Of a DNA stretch of 64,000 nt, positions 23,459-34,477 are shown in pieces. Origin of the DNA: Hawksworthiomyces lignivorus (lineage: Eukaryota; Ascomycota; Sordariomycetes; Ophiostomatales; Ophiostomataceae); the NCBI GenBank assembly GCA_002917075.1, contig NTMA01000020.1:186001-250000 (forward strand). Reading direction: 5' to 3'. Below the pieces are notes generated by a model. That model worked only from the letters and a program-made list of their open reading frames with translations, had not been told where the DNA came from and made no database searches. The position numbers were made by a program, and so were the translations under genes. How positions within the stretch are numbered: position 1 is the first letter of the stretch; each line of letters begins with the position of its first letter.

Positions 23459-26400
23459 ATGTCTTCTCGACCGGAACTCAAGGTAAGCTTCCACATGCAT
23501 CGTCTCTTTGTTCTCCTGCCTCTCGGTCCTGTACTTCTGTCCTGGGAAAAGAGTGCCACTAAACCAACATTGCTCTTCCCTAGGTCGACGATGAGCATGG
23601 CTTTATCCGGTACTTCAAGTCTCTCCCCGCAGTAGACGACGACACAATCCGCATCTTCGACCGGGGCGACTGGTACACAGCCCACGGTGAGAATGCCAAC
23701 TTCATTGCACGGACAGTGAGTCTCCCCTATTTCGACTCCGAGACTAAGCAGAGGAGGTCTTCTGACACTTTTTTTTTAATTTTTTTTACTAGGTCTACAA
23801 GACGACTTCTGTCGTGCGGCAGCTCGGCAAAAGCGACGGCAGCGGCCTCCCCTCTGTGACCATGACGGTGACCGTGTTCCGGCAGTTTCTGCGGGAGGCC
23901 CTCTTCAAGCTGGGCAAGCGCGTGGAGATCTACGCCAGCTCGGGCGGCCGCATGAACTGGAAGGTCGTGAAGCAGGCGTCGCCGGGCAACCTGCAGGACG
24001 TGGAGGACGAGCTGGGCCAGTTCGACAGCGCGCCGATGATCCTGGCGGTCAAGATCTCGGCGCGGGCCAACGAGGCGCGCACGGTGGGCGTGTGCTTCGC
24101 GGACGCGAGCGTGCGGGAGCTGGGGGTCAGCGAGTTTCTGGACAACGACCTGTACTCGAACTTTGAGGCGCTGCTGATCCAGCTGGGCGTGCGGGAGTGC
24201 ATCGTGCAGGCGGAGCGGCCGGACAACACGGGCAAGGGGGGCAAGGACCCGGAGCTGGCCAAGGTGCGGCAGATCATCGATAGCTGCGGGGTGGCGGTGG
24301 CGGAGCGGGGGCCGTCGGACTTTGGCACCCGCGACATCGAGCAGGACCTGGCGCGGCTGCTCAAGGACGAGCGGGCGGCGACGCTGGCGCTGCCGCAGTC
24401 GGAGCTGAAGCTGGCGCTGGGGTCGGCGGCGGCGCTGATCAAGTACCTGGGGGTGCTGCAGGACCCGTCGAATTTCGGGCAGTACCAGCTGTACCAGCAC
24501 GACCTGGCGCAGTTTATGAAGCTGGACGCGGCGGCGGTCAAGGCGCTGAACCTGATGCCGGGCGCGCGCGACGGGTCCAAGACGATGAGCCTGTTCGGCC
24601 TGCTGAACCACTGCAAGACGCCGCTGGGCGGGCGGCTGCTGGCGCAGTGGCTCAAGCAGCCGCTGATGAGCAAGGAGGCCATCGAGGCGCGGCAGCAGCT
24701 GGTCGAGGCCTTTGTCGTCGACACGGAGCTGCGCCAGACTATGCAGGAGGAGCACCTGCGGTCGGTGCCCGACCTGTACCGGCTGGCGAAGCGGTTCCAG
24801 CGCGGCAAGGCCACGCTCGAGGACGTCGTGCGCGCCTACCAGGTGGTCATCCGGCTGCCGGGCTTCCTGGACACGCTCGAGGGTGTCATGGACGAGGCGT
24901 ACCGCGCGCCGCTGGACGCCGCGTACACGGCGCCGCTGCGCGGCTTGCTGGACAGCCTGGCCAAGCTGCAGGAGATGGTCGAGACCACGGTCGACCTGGA
25001 CGCGCTGGACAACCACGAGTTCGCCATCAAGCCCGAGTTCGACGACGGCCTGCGCGTGCTGCGCCGCAAGCTGGACCGCCTGCGCCAGGACATGGACCGC
25101 CAGTTCGCCGAGGCCGCGCGCGACCTGGGCCAGGAGCGCGACAAGAAGATTTTCTTGGAGAACCACAAGGTCCACGGCTGGTGCCTGCGCCTGACGCGCA
25201 CCGAGGCCGGCTGCATCCGCAACAGCGCCCGCTACCAGGAGTGCTCCACGCAGAAGAACGGCGTCTACTTTACGACGCGCGACCTGCAGGCGCTGCGCCG
25301 CGAGTTCGACCAGCTGTCGGCGAGCTACACGCGCACGCAGAGCGGCCTCGTGCACGAGGTCGTCGGCGTCGCCGCTTCCTATAGTCCGGTGCTCGAGAAG
25401 CTGGCCGGCGTGCTCGGCCACCTCGACGTCGTCGTGTCGCTGGCCCACTGCGCCGTGCACGCGCCCATCGCCTACGTGCGGCCGACGATCCACGCGCGCG
25501 GCAGCCCCGGCGCGCGCACCGTGCTCACCGAGGCCCGCCACCCCTGCCTCGAGATGCAGGACGACGTGCAGTTCATCACCAACGACGTGGCGCTCGACCG
25601 CACATCGTCGTCCTTCCTCATCATCACGGGGCCCAACATGGGCGGCAAGTCCACGTACATCCGGCAGATCGGCGTCATCGCGCTCATGGCGCAGATCGGG
25701 TCCTTCGTGCCCTGCGCCGCCGCCGAGCTCGCCCTCTTCGACGCCGTGCTCGCCCGCGTCGGCGCTAGCGACTCCCAGCTGCGCGGCGTCTCCACCTTCA
25801 TGGCCGAGATGCTCGAGACGGCCAACATCCTCAAGTCCGCCACCGCCGAGTCGCTCATCATCATCGACGAGCTCGGCCGCGGCACCTCCACCTACGACGG
25901 CTTCGGCCTCGCCTGGGCCATCTCCGAGCACATTGTCCGCGAGATCGGCTGCGCCGCCCTCTTCGCCACCCACTTCCACGAGCTCACCGCCCTCGCCGAC
26001 AAGTACCCCCAGGTCGCCAACCTGCACGTCACCGCCCACATCAGTGGCACCGGCGGCTCCGACAAAAAAGCCGCCGCCGACGAGAAGCGCGAGGTCACCC
26101 TGCTCTACAAGGTCGAGCCCGGCATCTGCGACCAGAGCTTCGGCATCCACGTCGCCGAGCTCGTGCGCTTCCCGGACAAGGTCGTGCGCATGGCCAAGCG
26201 CAAGGCCGACGAGCTCGAGGACTTCACCACCAAGCACGACGAGGCGTCCCTGCTCGGCACCCACTACAGCAAGGAGGACGTCGAGGAGGGCAGCGCCCTG
26301 CTCAAGGACGTGCTGGTCCAGTGGAAGGAGCAGGTCCAGGGCGGTAACGGCGCCACTCCCGCGTCCAAGGAGGAGATGGTGGCCAAGCTCAAGGCGCTCG

Positions 26401-26459
26401 TGGCCGCCGACGAGAAGCTGCTGGCCAACCCTTTCTTTCAGTCGATCAAGGCGCTGTAA
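23459..26459 (+). CDS. MSH2: DNA mismatch repair protein Msh2
   Basis: MutS-homologue ATPase that pairs with Msh6 or Msh3 to recognise mismatches and loops. Exons 23459..23482 (only 8 codons, MSSRPELK), 23584..23715 and 23793..26459; introns of 101 and 77 bp, all phase 0; 940 residues, normal for Msh2. After the mismatch-binding and connector domains come the lever/clamp helices. The ATPase has Walker A GPNMGGKSTYIRQIG (about residue 664), the S-loop GASDSQLRGVSTFMAEM, Walker B SLIIIDELGRGTSTYDG (about 737) and the ATHFHELTAL motif. The long GC-rich third exon has an equally long open frame on the opposite strand, which is only a shadow. It shares a promoter with TRM10 and has an MCB box, pointing to S-phase expression. 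Confidence 0.96.
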
Positions 26460-27326
26460 GAACGGGAAAATATGCTCGGTGGCGTATTGGGCTTTGTTTA
26501 ATTTTTTTTCTTTTGCTTTGCTCTAAATTTTTCTCTCGGTTTCTTTACAGCGGTATATAGGATGGAATGGTTTTACTTAGGATCTACATGGGACAGCTTC
26601 ACAGTAATAATAATATATGTGTGCACGCAACATATGACTATTGGGCCAGAACAGAACAGCAGTGAGAAAAGTATCATGAGCAATGTGTTTTTATTATTTC
26701 ATTTATCAAATACTGTGAAAGCCGATGTCAAGTTAGCATTAAACCGTCAAGAAATGTTGGCTGTGCGTGACAGAAAGAAAAGAGATAGTCCCAAGTGCAT
26801 CAGATAAAAAGAACAATGTAAGGTAAAAATGTTGAATCATGAAAAATTCATAAACAGCCTCTGAAAGCTAGGAATCATCATAAAACATTGGGAGAACTCA
26901 AGGCAAGAAAAGAGGCAGGTTGGAGAAGAATGAAGAAGAGCAGTGAACGTACCGAAAGCAGAAGACATGCCGTACGACGGCCGAGTTTCCTATCATGCCA
27001 GCGCCTTCTCGGAAACCGAGAGGATGGCTTTCATCAAACAGGAAATGCGACTCCTAGTTTGCGTTTGCTTCTGGGAGACCAGTTGCATTATATACAGAAT
27101 AAAAAATGAAATTTTTGTGTGGATGTGGTGGAAAACAACCGGACATGTCGCGCCCCATCGCGCTGTTGACGGGGAAACAGTTAGGGCTCCGCAATTCTCT
27201 CCAGGCTTGGCACGCTTCTCTCGTTCCTCGCTTCCGATCGTTCGTTTGTAAACCGCCGCAGTCAATGCGTAATGTACACCGTCTCGTCTCTCGCGCTCTG
27301 ACGTCCGCTTCCGGCTCCGTCCATTC
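26460..27326. other. Convergent intergenic region, nothing recognised
   Basis: 867 bp between the MSH2 stop and the stop of the complex I subunit gene. Composition is AT-richer than the genes. I see no coding region with a recognisable product, and no RNA gene. Confidence 0.5.
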
Positions 27327-28149
27327 TTATGCGTTGGGGTCCGCAGAGACTGTCTTGATCTCGATGCCGTACTTCTCCTTGATCCGCTGGGCGCGGTTCT
27401 CCTCGTAGTTCAACGAGTGGATCACTGTCCAGTCAGCCAGCATGCTCCGCTTGTTTTCACTAGGCCAGTCCCAGTGACTACTTACTGCCGCCACGGCCGT
27501 CGCCAAGCTGGGCGATGGTCTCTTCGACCGGCCGCCTCCGGTTCAGCCGCTGGTGCTCTTTCCGCGCGAACCGGTCCTCCTCAGTCTCCCGCGACAGGCC
27601 CCACAGAGTGCCGCCCGTGTAGTCGAATGTCGCCAGAACGACGGCTGTGAACGCGCCCATGCCGATTATCCGGGGCATCTTGCCGGCTATTGCACCAAAC
27701 CGTTTGTCAGTATAGTAATTCGACAACGGGCGATAAGACTTGAATTGTCCATTGGCAAAACTCACACGTCAGTCCAAACACGGATCCTGCAAGGAAACCG
27801 CCAATTGCAGTGTTGAAGACATCGTTCTTCTGGCGCAGATTGGCCGAGGCAATCCGCGAGAACTCAAAGACACCACCGACGGCAGCTGTAGTCGTGTCAG
27901 TAAACCCCGGCTCCTCGATCTGAACGGCATCGAACCCAAAAAAAAAAGGCATCAGAAAAACCCACCGAAAGATGCTACGGTGCCGCCTGTGCGGGTGAAC
28001 ACGCCCCAGGCACCGACATTGCGCTTCTGCAGCGAATTCTGGATGGCAGACAGGAACAGGCCAGCACCGCCAACCACCAACGTGCCCTTGACACCTGCTC
28101 CGATGGCGTCCTGCGGCTTGTAAACTTCGTCTTCGGAAGACGACATCAT
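27327..28149 (-). CDS. NADH:ubiquinone oxidoreductase 21.3-kDa-type subunit (Tim17 fold, NDUFA11/B14.7 group)
   Basis: Accessory membrane subunit of mitochondrial complex I. Exons 28149..27966, 27885..27766, 27686..27486 and 27424..27327; introns of 80, 79, 79 and 61 bp, each with good GT..AG ends; 200 residues, close to the size of the fungal 21.3-kDa subunit. Exon 1 has GVKGTLVVGGAGLFLSAIQN and VGAWGVFTRTGGTVASF; exon 2 gives AAVGGVFEFSRIASANLR and TAIGGFLAGSVFGLT; exon 3 gives SGKMPRIIGMGAFTAVVLA and DYTGGTLWG. The four Gly-rich hydrophobic helices are typical of the Tim17/22/23 family. The last exon supplies a basic tail ending in ADPNA. Two adjacent ATGs (28149, 28146) are possible starts. 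A Tim22-like carrier translocase is the alternative, but the charged C-terminal tail fits complex I better. Confidence 0.8.
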
Positions 28150-29655
28150 TCCACTTCACTGGCGGTCTCGCGAGTCAATTGGGCTTCGTTGTGCGGGATC
28201 GTTGTGGTTCGCTGAGCAGAGGGGGGGTGAGAGTGGAGAGAGGCTCGACTGAAATAGAGGATTGAGAAAGAAATCTCGCTGGTGGGAAAGTTCGGGTCGG
28301 CGGTTTGAGCTCACCCAATTGATTCGAGAGGCCGCTGATTGGCCAATACCTCTGTCCCTGTTCTCCCTCCACAAAATCTTTCACGTGAAAAACCACATGA
28401 TGTATATTACCTAATACATACAAAAGAAATCTGAAGCGTGACCACAGAGTCCCGTGCGCCGATCCGCTGGGCAAGAAGCTATGTAAGCATAATTTGATGC
28501 GCCTGTGGAGCTCCTTCCTTGGCCAACCACAAGTGGCCAAGCCGCCGTAGGCAGGCGCTACCAGCAAAAAGCCAGAGCTTAAGCATGCCTCGTCCACGTT
28601 GAAATTGCAAGAGCGGCGGCACCCAAAACCTGTGTGGCGGCAAGGCTGCGTCAGCTCTCCTTGGTTCCAGTTCCATGCAAACTACCCATCAGCCACCACT
28701 GCACACAATAGGACGACAGAAGCGCAACAACAGGTTCGCTTGTCTTCCATCGCCCCCCGAAGCAAATGCGCATCTAAGCCGTTCCCGGTTTCATTTTCTG
28801 GAGTTCTTTGTTTTCTTTTTTTCCATGCGGAGCGGTTGAAACACCGCCGTCTTTCATTGCTTCCGTCGTCATCTCATCCTCACGCCTCCTCCAAAGGGCG
28901 TCGAGGTGCCAGCATCATCAGCAAACAGATACCCCCCCCCCCTTTTCGTCGCAACCCACACAGATACCTCTAACTTTTCGTCGGGCCGTTGTTTTGTTTT
29001 TCTCGATTGATGACTAGCTGCTTGTGCGACTCCGACCTGCGAGTGCATCGGTCTGCCATCCCGCGTGTTTCTTAGCTGCTTGCCCGGCACCTTTTCGCCA
29101 GGCAGCCGTCAAAAGGAAATTTAGGGCATTCCGCCAAAAGGGGGGCAATACTGCTCTTCCGTGATTTGCGGCTGCCTGCAGTAGCTCTTTCGCTGCTCAT
29201 TATTGCAGGCTTCCTAATAAACTATAGCGATCGCCTGCGATCCGGGCCAGAAGGTGAGTGTTTAAAGTCCTTCAAGTCATCTGGACCGATGGCCTCTGGG
29301 TCACTATGGCTCCACGTCATCCCAGCGCACATAACATATACCCAAGTATACATGCACGGAATGCACATGCACACACTTACACGCATACGCACATCCTCTC
29401 TCTGTCCCTCGCTATAACGTACCCCCTTCTCGCCCCCTCGTAGCAGGCCCCTATTTTTCTCGCTGCTATATATCGTGCCCTACATTATGCTTTGCCTTCA
29501 TCTTGGTATATCCCATCCTCTTTCTTGGGCCGTATTCATACTTCCTCGCTCTGCGAATTGGCCGTCTGTCCGGGCATCTCGTCCCTTTCACCTCACGTCA
29601 CCTTCCCGTCTGCCCCTGCCGCATCTCTCTATGTCTTGCGCCGACATAACCCAAC
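28150..29655. other. Divergent intergenic region (complex I subunit / UBP2)
   Basis: About 1.5 kb between divergent genes. The right half (29380-29640) is CT-rich on the plus strand, as expected for the UBP2 leader. Short open frames such as 29475..29696 have no recognisable content. The start of UBP2 is not certain, so a 5' non-coding exon could lie here. Confidence 0.45.
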
Positions 29656-32600
29656 ATGGCTTTACCAGAGATAGCCAGGCATATCTTCTTTGCTAGGAGG
29701 ACGACTAACGGCAAAAAGCGCAAACTGATCCGGGCCGTCATGAACCCACCGCCATCTTATCCCGCGACCCGGTCACAGGGCCCGGTACCATTACCGCTCA
29801 TCGATGAGTCGCCTCACATTTCTCTGGACAGGCCTGGTATGTAGTATCCTCCTTCTCGCAGAGAGTTTTGTCCAAGTGTCTAACATCGTCTAGGCCGTCT
29901 GGCGCCAAAATGGCTGGAGGATTTCATATCCGGCGAGTTGAGTGACTTCGCTCCGGTAGTCCTCGACGTGGGCTGCGCCAACTACCAAGTGCGGTGTGAA
30001 GCAGCCGCTGAATCAGGCGGCCATTACCCCGATGGGACTCGGCCCCCTCCCATCCGACACGAGCTGCTGCTCAAGGGCCATCAGAGCCTGCAGGGCGAGC
30101 CGACAAGGCGTGCAGATGGCAGAGAGTGCAGCGAGGTATACGCGTGCGTCTGCCAAAACTGCCGCTACCACTTCACATTTTACATCGACCGCAAGAAGGG
30201 GACCTCTTGTGGCTTAACCCACAACAACCAGAAGGACCCCTTCCATCATCTAGTGTTTGTCATCAGCGACAACAAGGCGCCACAGTCCATCAACACAAAG
30301 TACTACCCTTATGTCGGGCATTCAGACTACATATGCTCCGCCAAAAACTGCTCCTTCAAGCTGACAGTCGAGGTCTCCAAGCCTCGTCTCGAGAAACACT
30401 TTTTGGATTTCCTAACCGACAACGACCGGATAAAACGGCGACTAGAGCTTGCCATCGAGCGCGCACCTGAGCGGTTTACCGATATCGCGAACGATAAGCC
30501 GAATGCTCTGCAGTACCTCCGCATCTATCTGCGGGATATTGTAGAAGGCAAGAGGGACGTCACCGCCGACGGTGTGGAAGTTGAGCGCAAGATCGACCAG
30601 CGCAACAAAAAGTTTTACGTTCAGTTCGGCGACGGGCCAGATGCGGCCGAGCTGTTCACGTTTCTTGAGTTTGAGGAGATCGCCGATGGCGACAACCGCT
30701 CGTGGAAGGTCCCCAGCCCTCCCATCACGCGGCCAACGCGCCCCGGGTCGCAGCTCGCATTTTTCCAAGACATCAAGAGCGAAGTGGAGACCATCATCGG
30801 AAAGGGCAGCCAGAACATGAAGCCCAATGCCGCCATCAGTTTCATCACCAATGCTCTGGACATCGGAGTGTATGCAATGTCAGAGAGGAACTATGCGGTG
30901 TACTATGGCACCGACTACAACATGCTCGGCATTATGCCGGACATGCACGAGTCCTATTTCTGGTATGCTTTTGGCTGCCAGCGCCAGGCAGACCCTTCCC
31001 AGGAGCTTGTCTACTTCGGCGCCTTGCAGCGGCTGGCCCGCGGCCGCGACAACGAAGAACTAGAGATGAGAGTTCAGTCGTTCGACTCGATGCACACAGA
31101 CCAGCCGGTGATAGAGCAAAAGGTCGTCGAGTCCGAGGAGGACGAAATCCGCCGTGCCACAGAGCTGTCCCTCAAAGAGGTGCAGCCCACTTCGTTTTTC
31201 CAGGCGGCGAACGACGACAATGTCACCGCTGCATACAACTACTTCGGCCTGGCTCCTGACCAGAGGACCGACGACGAGGTGCTCGGTAAGTTCGAGTCCC
31301 TCTGCGACTCGTATCCGTCTCAGAAGTCTCTCTATCGCGAGAAGCTACTTCTCATTGCGCGAAACACGAGCAGCAAAGGGCTGCTCGACAGAGCGACAGA
31401 CTCTATGGACCTACAGGAAGCATTAAGCTACCTAGGCGTCCAGATCGACACGGAGTCCGAGTACATCTTCAACATAGCGCAGTATGCTTGCAACGTAAGT
31501 TATCTCAGCATCTTTACGTTCTTGAAATGCCACTGTTATGCGCTTAGCACACATCTAACATGTCTCTCTAGTCCGGTGAGAAGGACTATGCTCTTGTTGC
31601 TCGGGCGCTTCAGATCATAGGATTAGCTCGAGACCGCGATCCGAATTTCTCGCAGGCGGCCGCCATTATTTTAGCTGAGCGTGATCCGAATTACACTGTG
31701 GACACGTCAACATTCATCCAGATGGACCTGGACGCCATCAGTGCGAAGAACGAACCGGTGAACCTAGCCCTCCCGGTCGGCCTGCAGAACATCCGGAATA
31801 CATGCTACCTCAACAGCATCCTCCAATATCTTTTTACGGTCAAGCCAATTCGTGAAATCGTGCTCGACTATGATAAATATGGCCTGGATATTACGGAAGC
31901 CAACCTCGAGAGCCGCCGCATCGACCCTGGCTCCACTCATCTGGAGAAGGGTGAAGCGTTTGCCGGCCAACAATGTAAGCATATCCCTTCTCCCTTTCCA
32001 ATATATCCGCCAAGACTCAGTCGCCTATTTCTTTCTGGCCGAGTTGGTTCTGACTGTGCATAATAGTTGTCCTGCAGCTGTCTTCTCTCTTCCAGGAGCT
32101 TCTCACCTGCAACGAATCCGCTCTGAAGCCGCCTCAACGACTGGCTCTCGCAGCCCTTAAGAACCCCAAGCAGCTCGAAACAGACGGTGCCAAAATCTTG
32201 GCCAAGGACCAGGACCACTCCAGTCTGGCTTTCGATATGGGAGGTGCCAGCGGCAAACAGTCTCCAGCACCACCGCTGCCTGCTCGGCACGCACCAGCCC
32301 CTCCACCACCGCCGCGGAATGCAAACACGAGCCCCAGTCCTAACCTACACCTAGCGACAAAGGTGCTGGTGAACTCTGTACGGGACGCGGACAATACTGA
32401 CGCTTCTAGCACAAGCTCGCAGACGCTCGTGAACCAGGCCGACGAGAACTGGCAAACTGTGGGGCACGGGCCTGAAGCAGCAGCCGGAGGAGATAGCACA
32501 ATGGAGGATCTGCCTGAGCTGTTGCACGTGGAAATGGTGGATAAGACGGAAGATAATGGGCTGCCGCCATATTCCGCCGTAGACCCTGCCACTCTCGTTG

Positions 32601-34477
32601 CTGGCGACAACAGCGGTGCCAAGATGGACGGCGTTGTGTCCGGAGACAACACTAGCCGCATACAAGAAACCGCCTTGGGCGGCGTCAAGATTGTATTCGA
32701 GCCTCCGCCCGTAGCTGAGCCGACAGTGGAAGAAAAGATATCCCGTGCATTGAACGACAGCAGCGTCACGGGAACAGACCAGCAAGATGTCGAGGAGGTC
32801 ATGGGCAACATCATCAGCCACTTGCGTGCAGCTGTCAAGGCTACAGGCGAGGACGACGAGACGGGTGTGCAAAAAGATCCCGTAATGGACACGTTTTTCT
32901 GGACGAGCGTGACGTACAACCGGTCCAATGGTGCCGAGAAATACAACCGGCAAGTGGCCCCAAACCGCTGGGTGACGGCCTATCCGGACGAGGGTGGTGA
33001 AGTGATTGATTTGCTCTCGGCGTTAGACAACAGTTTTCAGCGCGAGTTCATCAATCAGGGCACGACGCGATATGAGCGATTCACATCCATCCTGAAGCTA
33101 CCTCCGATTCTACACATACACATCCAGCGGACAACGCGGGACGGTGGCAAGAACAACACGGCGATTAACATACCCGAAATCCTACACCTCGACCGGTTCA
33201 TGGACAGTTCCGTGGATTCCGAGCTTTTCATGCGGCGGCGCCGTGCATGGAACCTGCAAGAGAGGCTTCGGACGCTCAAGGGCCCGAACGGTGAATTCGC
33301 TGAGCTCAACTTCCCTCCCACGGCTATCGGCCAAGCAGCTGCCTACACCAACATGATGGTCGATGAGTACCTGCAAGACGGGCAAATGACCAAGATGAAG
33401 AAGAACAAGGGCAAAGCGCGGGAGAAGGGTGAAGCCGCAGCAGTGAGCAGCGAGGAGAAGGACGATGTCGTCACAGACGCCGACAGCGACAGCAACGATG
33501 CTGGGAGCGCCTCGGGCGACGACAGCGACTACTACATCATCAACGACGAAATTAAGGCGATCTTGGATGAGAACGGCATTGCGATTGCCAGCACCGACAC
33601 GCTCGACGTGAGGCTGGAGGAGGCCGTGACAGACTCGATCGACAAAAAGACTGTCGCTAGTGACGTTAACCGACGCTTCATGGAAGAGGCTTTCCGCATG
33701 ACGCCGGCCGACGTCGCACAAGCGTGGGGCAGCGACGACGTAGACCCAAACACTATCGAGGCCTCGCCGGCCGCCACCGCTGTAGCCACAGGGAACCAGC
33801 TAGTAGCGTCTCGTGAAGAGCTGATGGAGGTGTACCGGACGGAGCTGCGCGGCTTGTTTGCCGACCTGGACGACCCGGCTCATGCCTACCGCCTACACGC
33901 CGTGGTGTGCCATGCCGGGCAGACGGGTAAATCAGGCCACTACTGGGTGTGGGTGTACGACTTCGACCGCAACCTCTGGCGGCGCTACAACGACAGCGTC
34001 GTGACCGAAGAGCCGGATGCCGAGAAGGTCATGAAAGAGCTCTCCACGCAGGGCGAGCCCTACTACCTGGCGTACGTGCGGGCAGCCGACGTGGCGCAGA
34101 TGGTCGATATTCCGAAGCGCGAGTTGCCGGAGGCCTCGACCTCTGCGGCAGCAGCAGCAGCATTGGTAGCTGCCAAGGCCAGCACGCTTTCTCACGATGA
34201 GATTGCACCGATGGCTGCCGCCCTTCAGCTCCCGCCGCCGCCTCCCGGCCCACCCCCGTCACACCGCCTACCACAACCGCAATCACAACCACAGCCACTG
34301 GCAGTATTAGAAGCTGTACAGGAGGAGGCCGAAGAGGAGCCCAAGGTTGCTTCTGTCCAAGACGCCACCTGGAAACCCCTGCCCGACAGCGACGAGGAAG
34401 AGCACGAGCTCATGGAGACGGAGGAAAATGTCGGTGAGGTGGTTCAGACCTCTATACCACCAGCAGGGAAGCAATAG
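29656..34477 (+). CDS. UBP2: Ubiquitin carboxyl-terminal hydrolase, Ubp2-like (USP/C19)
   Basis: Cysteine-protease deubiquitinase; yeast Ubp2 trims K63 chains and works with Rsp5/Rup1 (family knowledge). Exons 29656..29836, 29894..31494, 31572..31974 and 32067..34477; introns of 57, 77 and 92 bp; 1531 residues. The N-terminal half is the conserved Ubp2-type region, with paired Cys motifs (YACVCQNCRYHFTFYID and SDYICSAKNCSFKLTVE) that may bind metal. The catalytic Cys box is GLQNIRNTCYLNSILQYLF (Cys about residue 672), and splice 3 gives GQQFVLQLSSLFQELL. A Pro-rich insertion (about 740-760) and an acidic insertion (DADSDSNDAGSASGDDSD) split the USP domain. The His box is GKSGHYWVWVYDFDRNLWRRYND (His about 1351). 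The C-terminus is Pro/Gln/Glu-rich. The start is uncertain: ATG 29740 (MNPPPSYP) is an alternative. Confidence 0.9.

Noticed and set aside
23727..26264. 845-codon open frame on the minus strand opposite MSH2
   Set aside because: Low-complexity Arg/Leu/Val/Gln-rich translation with no domain; it is the antisense image of a GC-rich, codon-biased exon.
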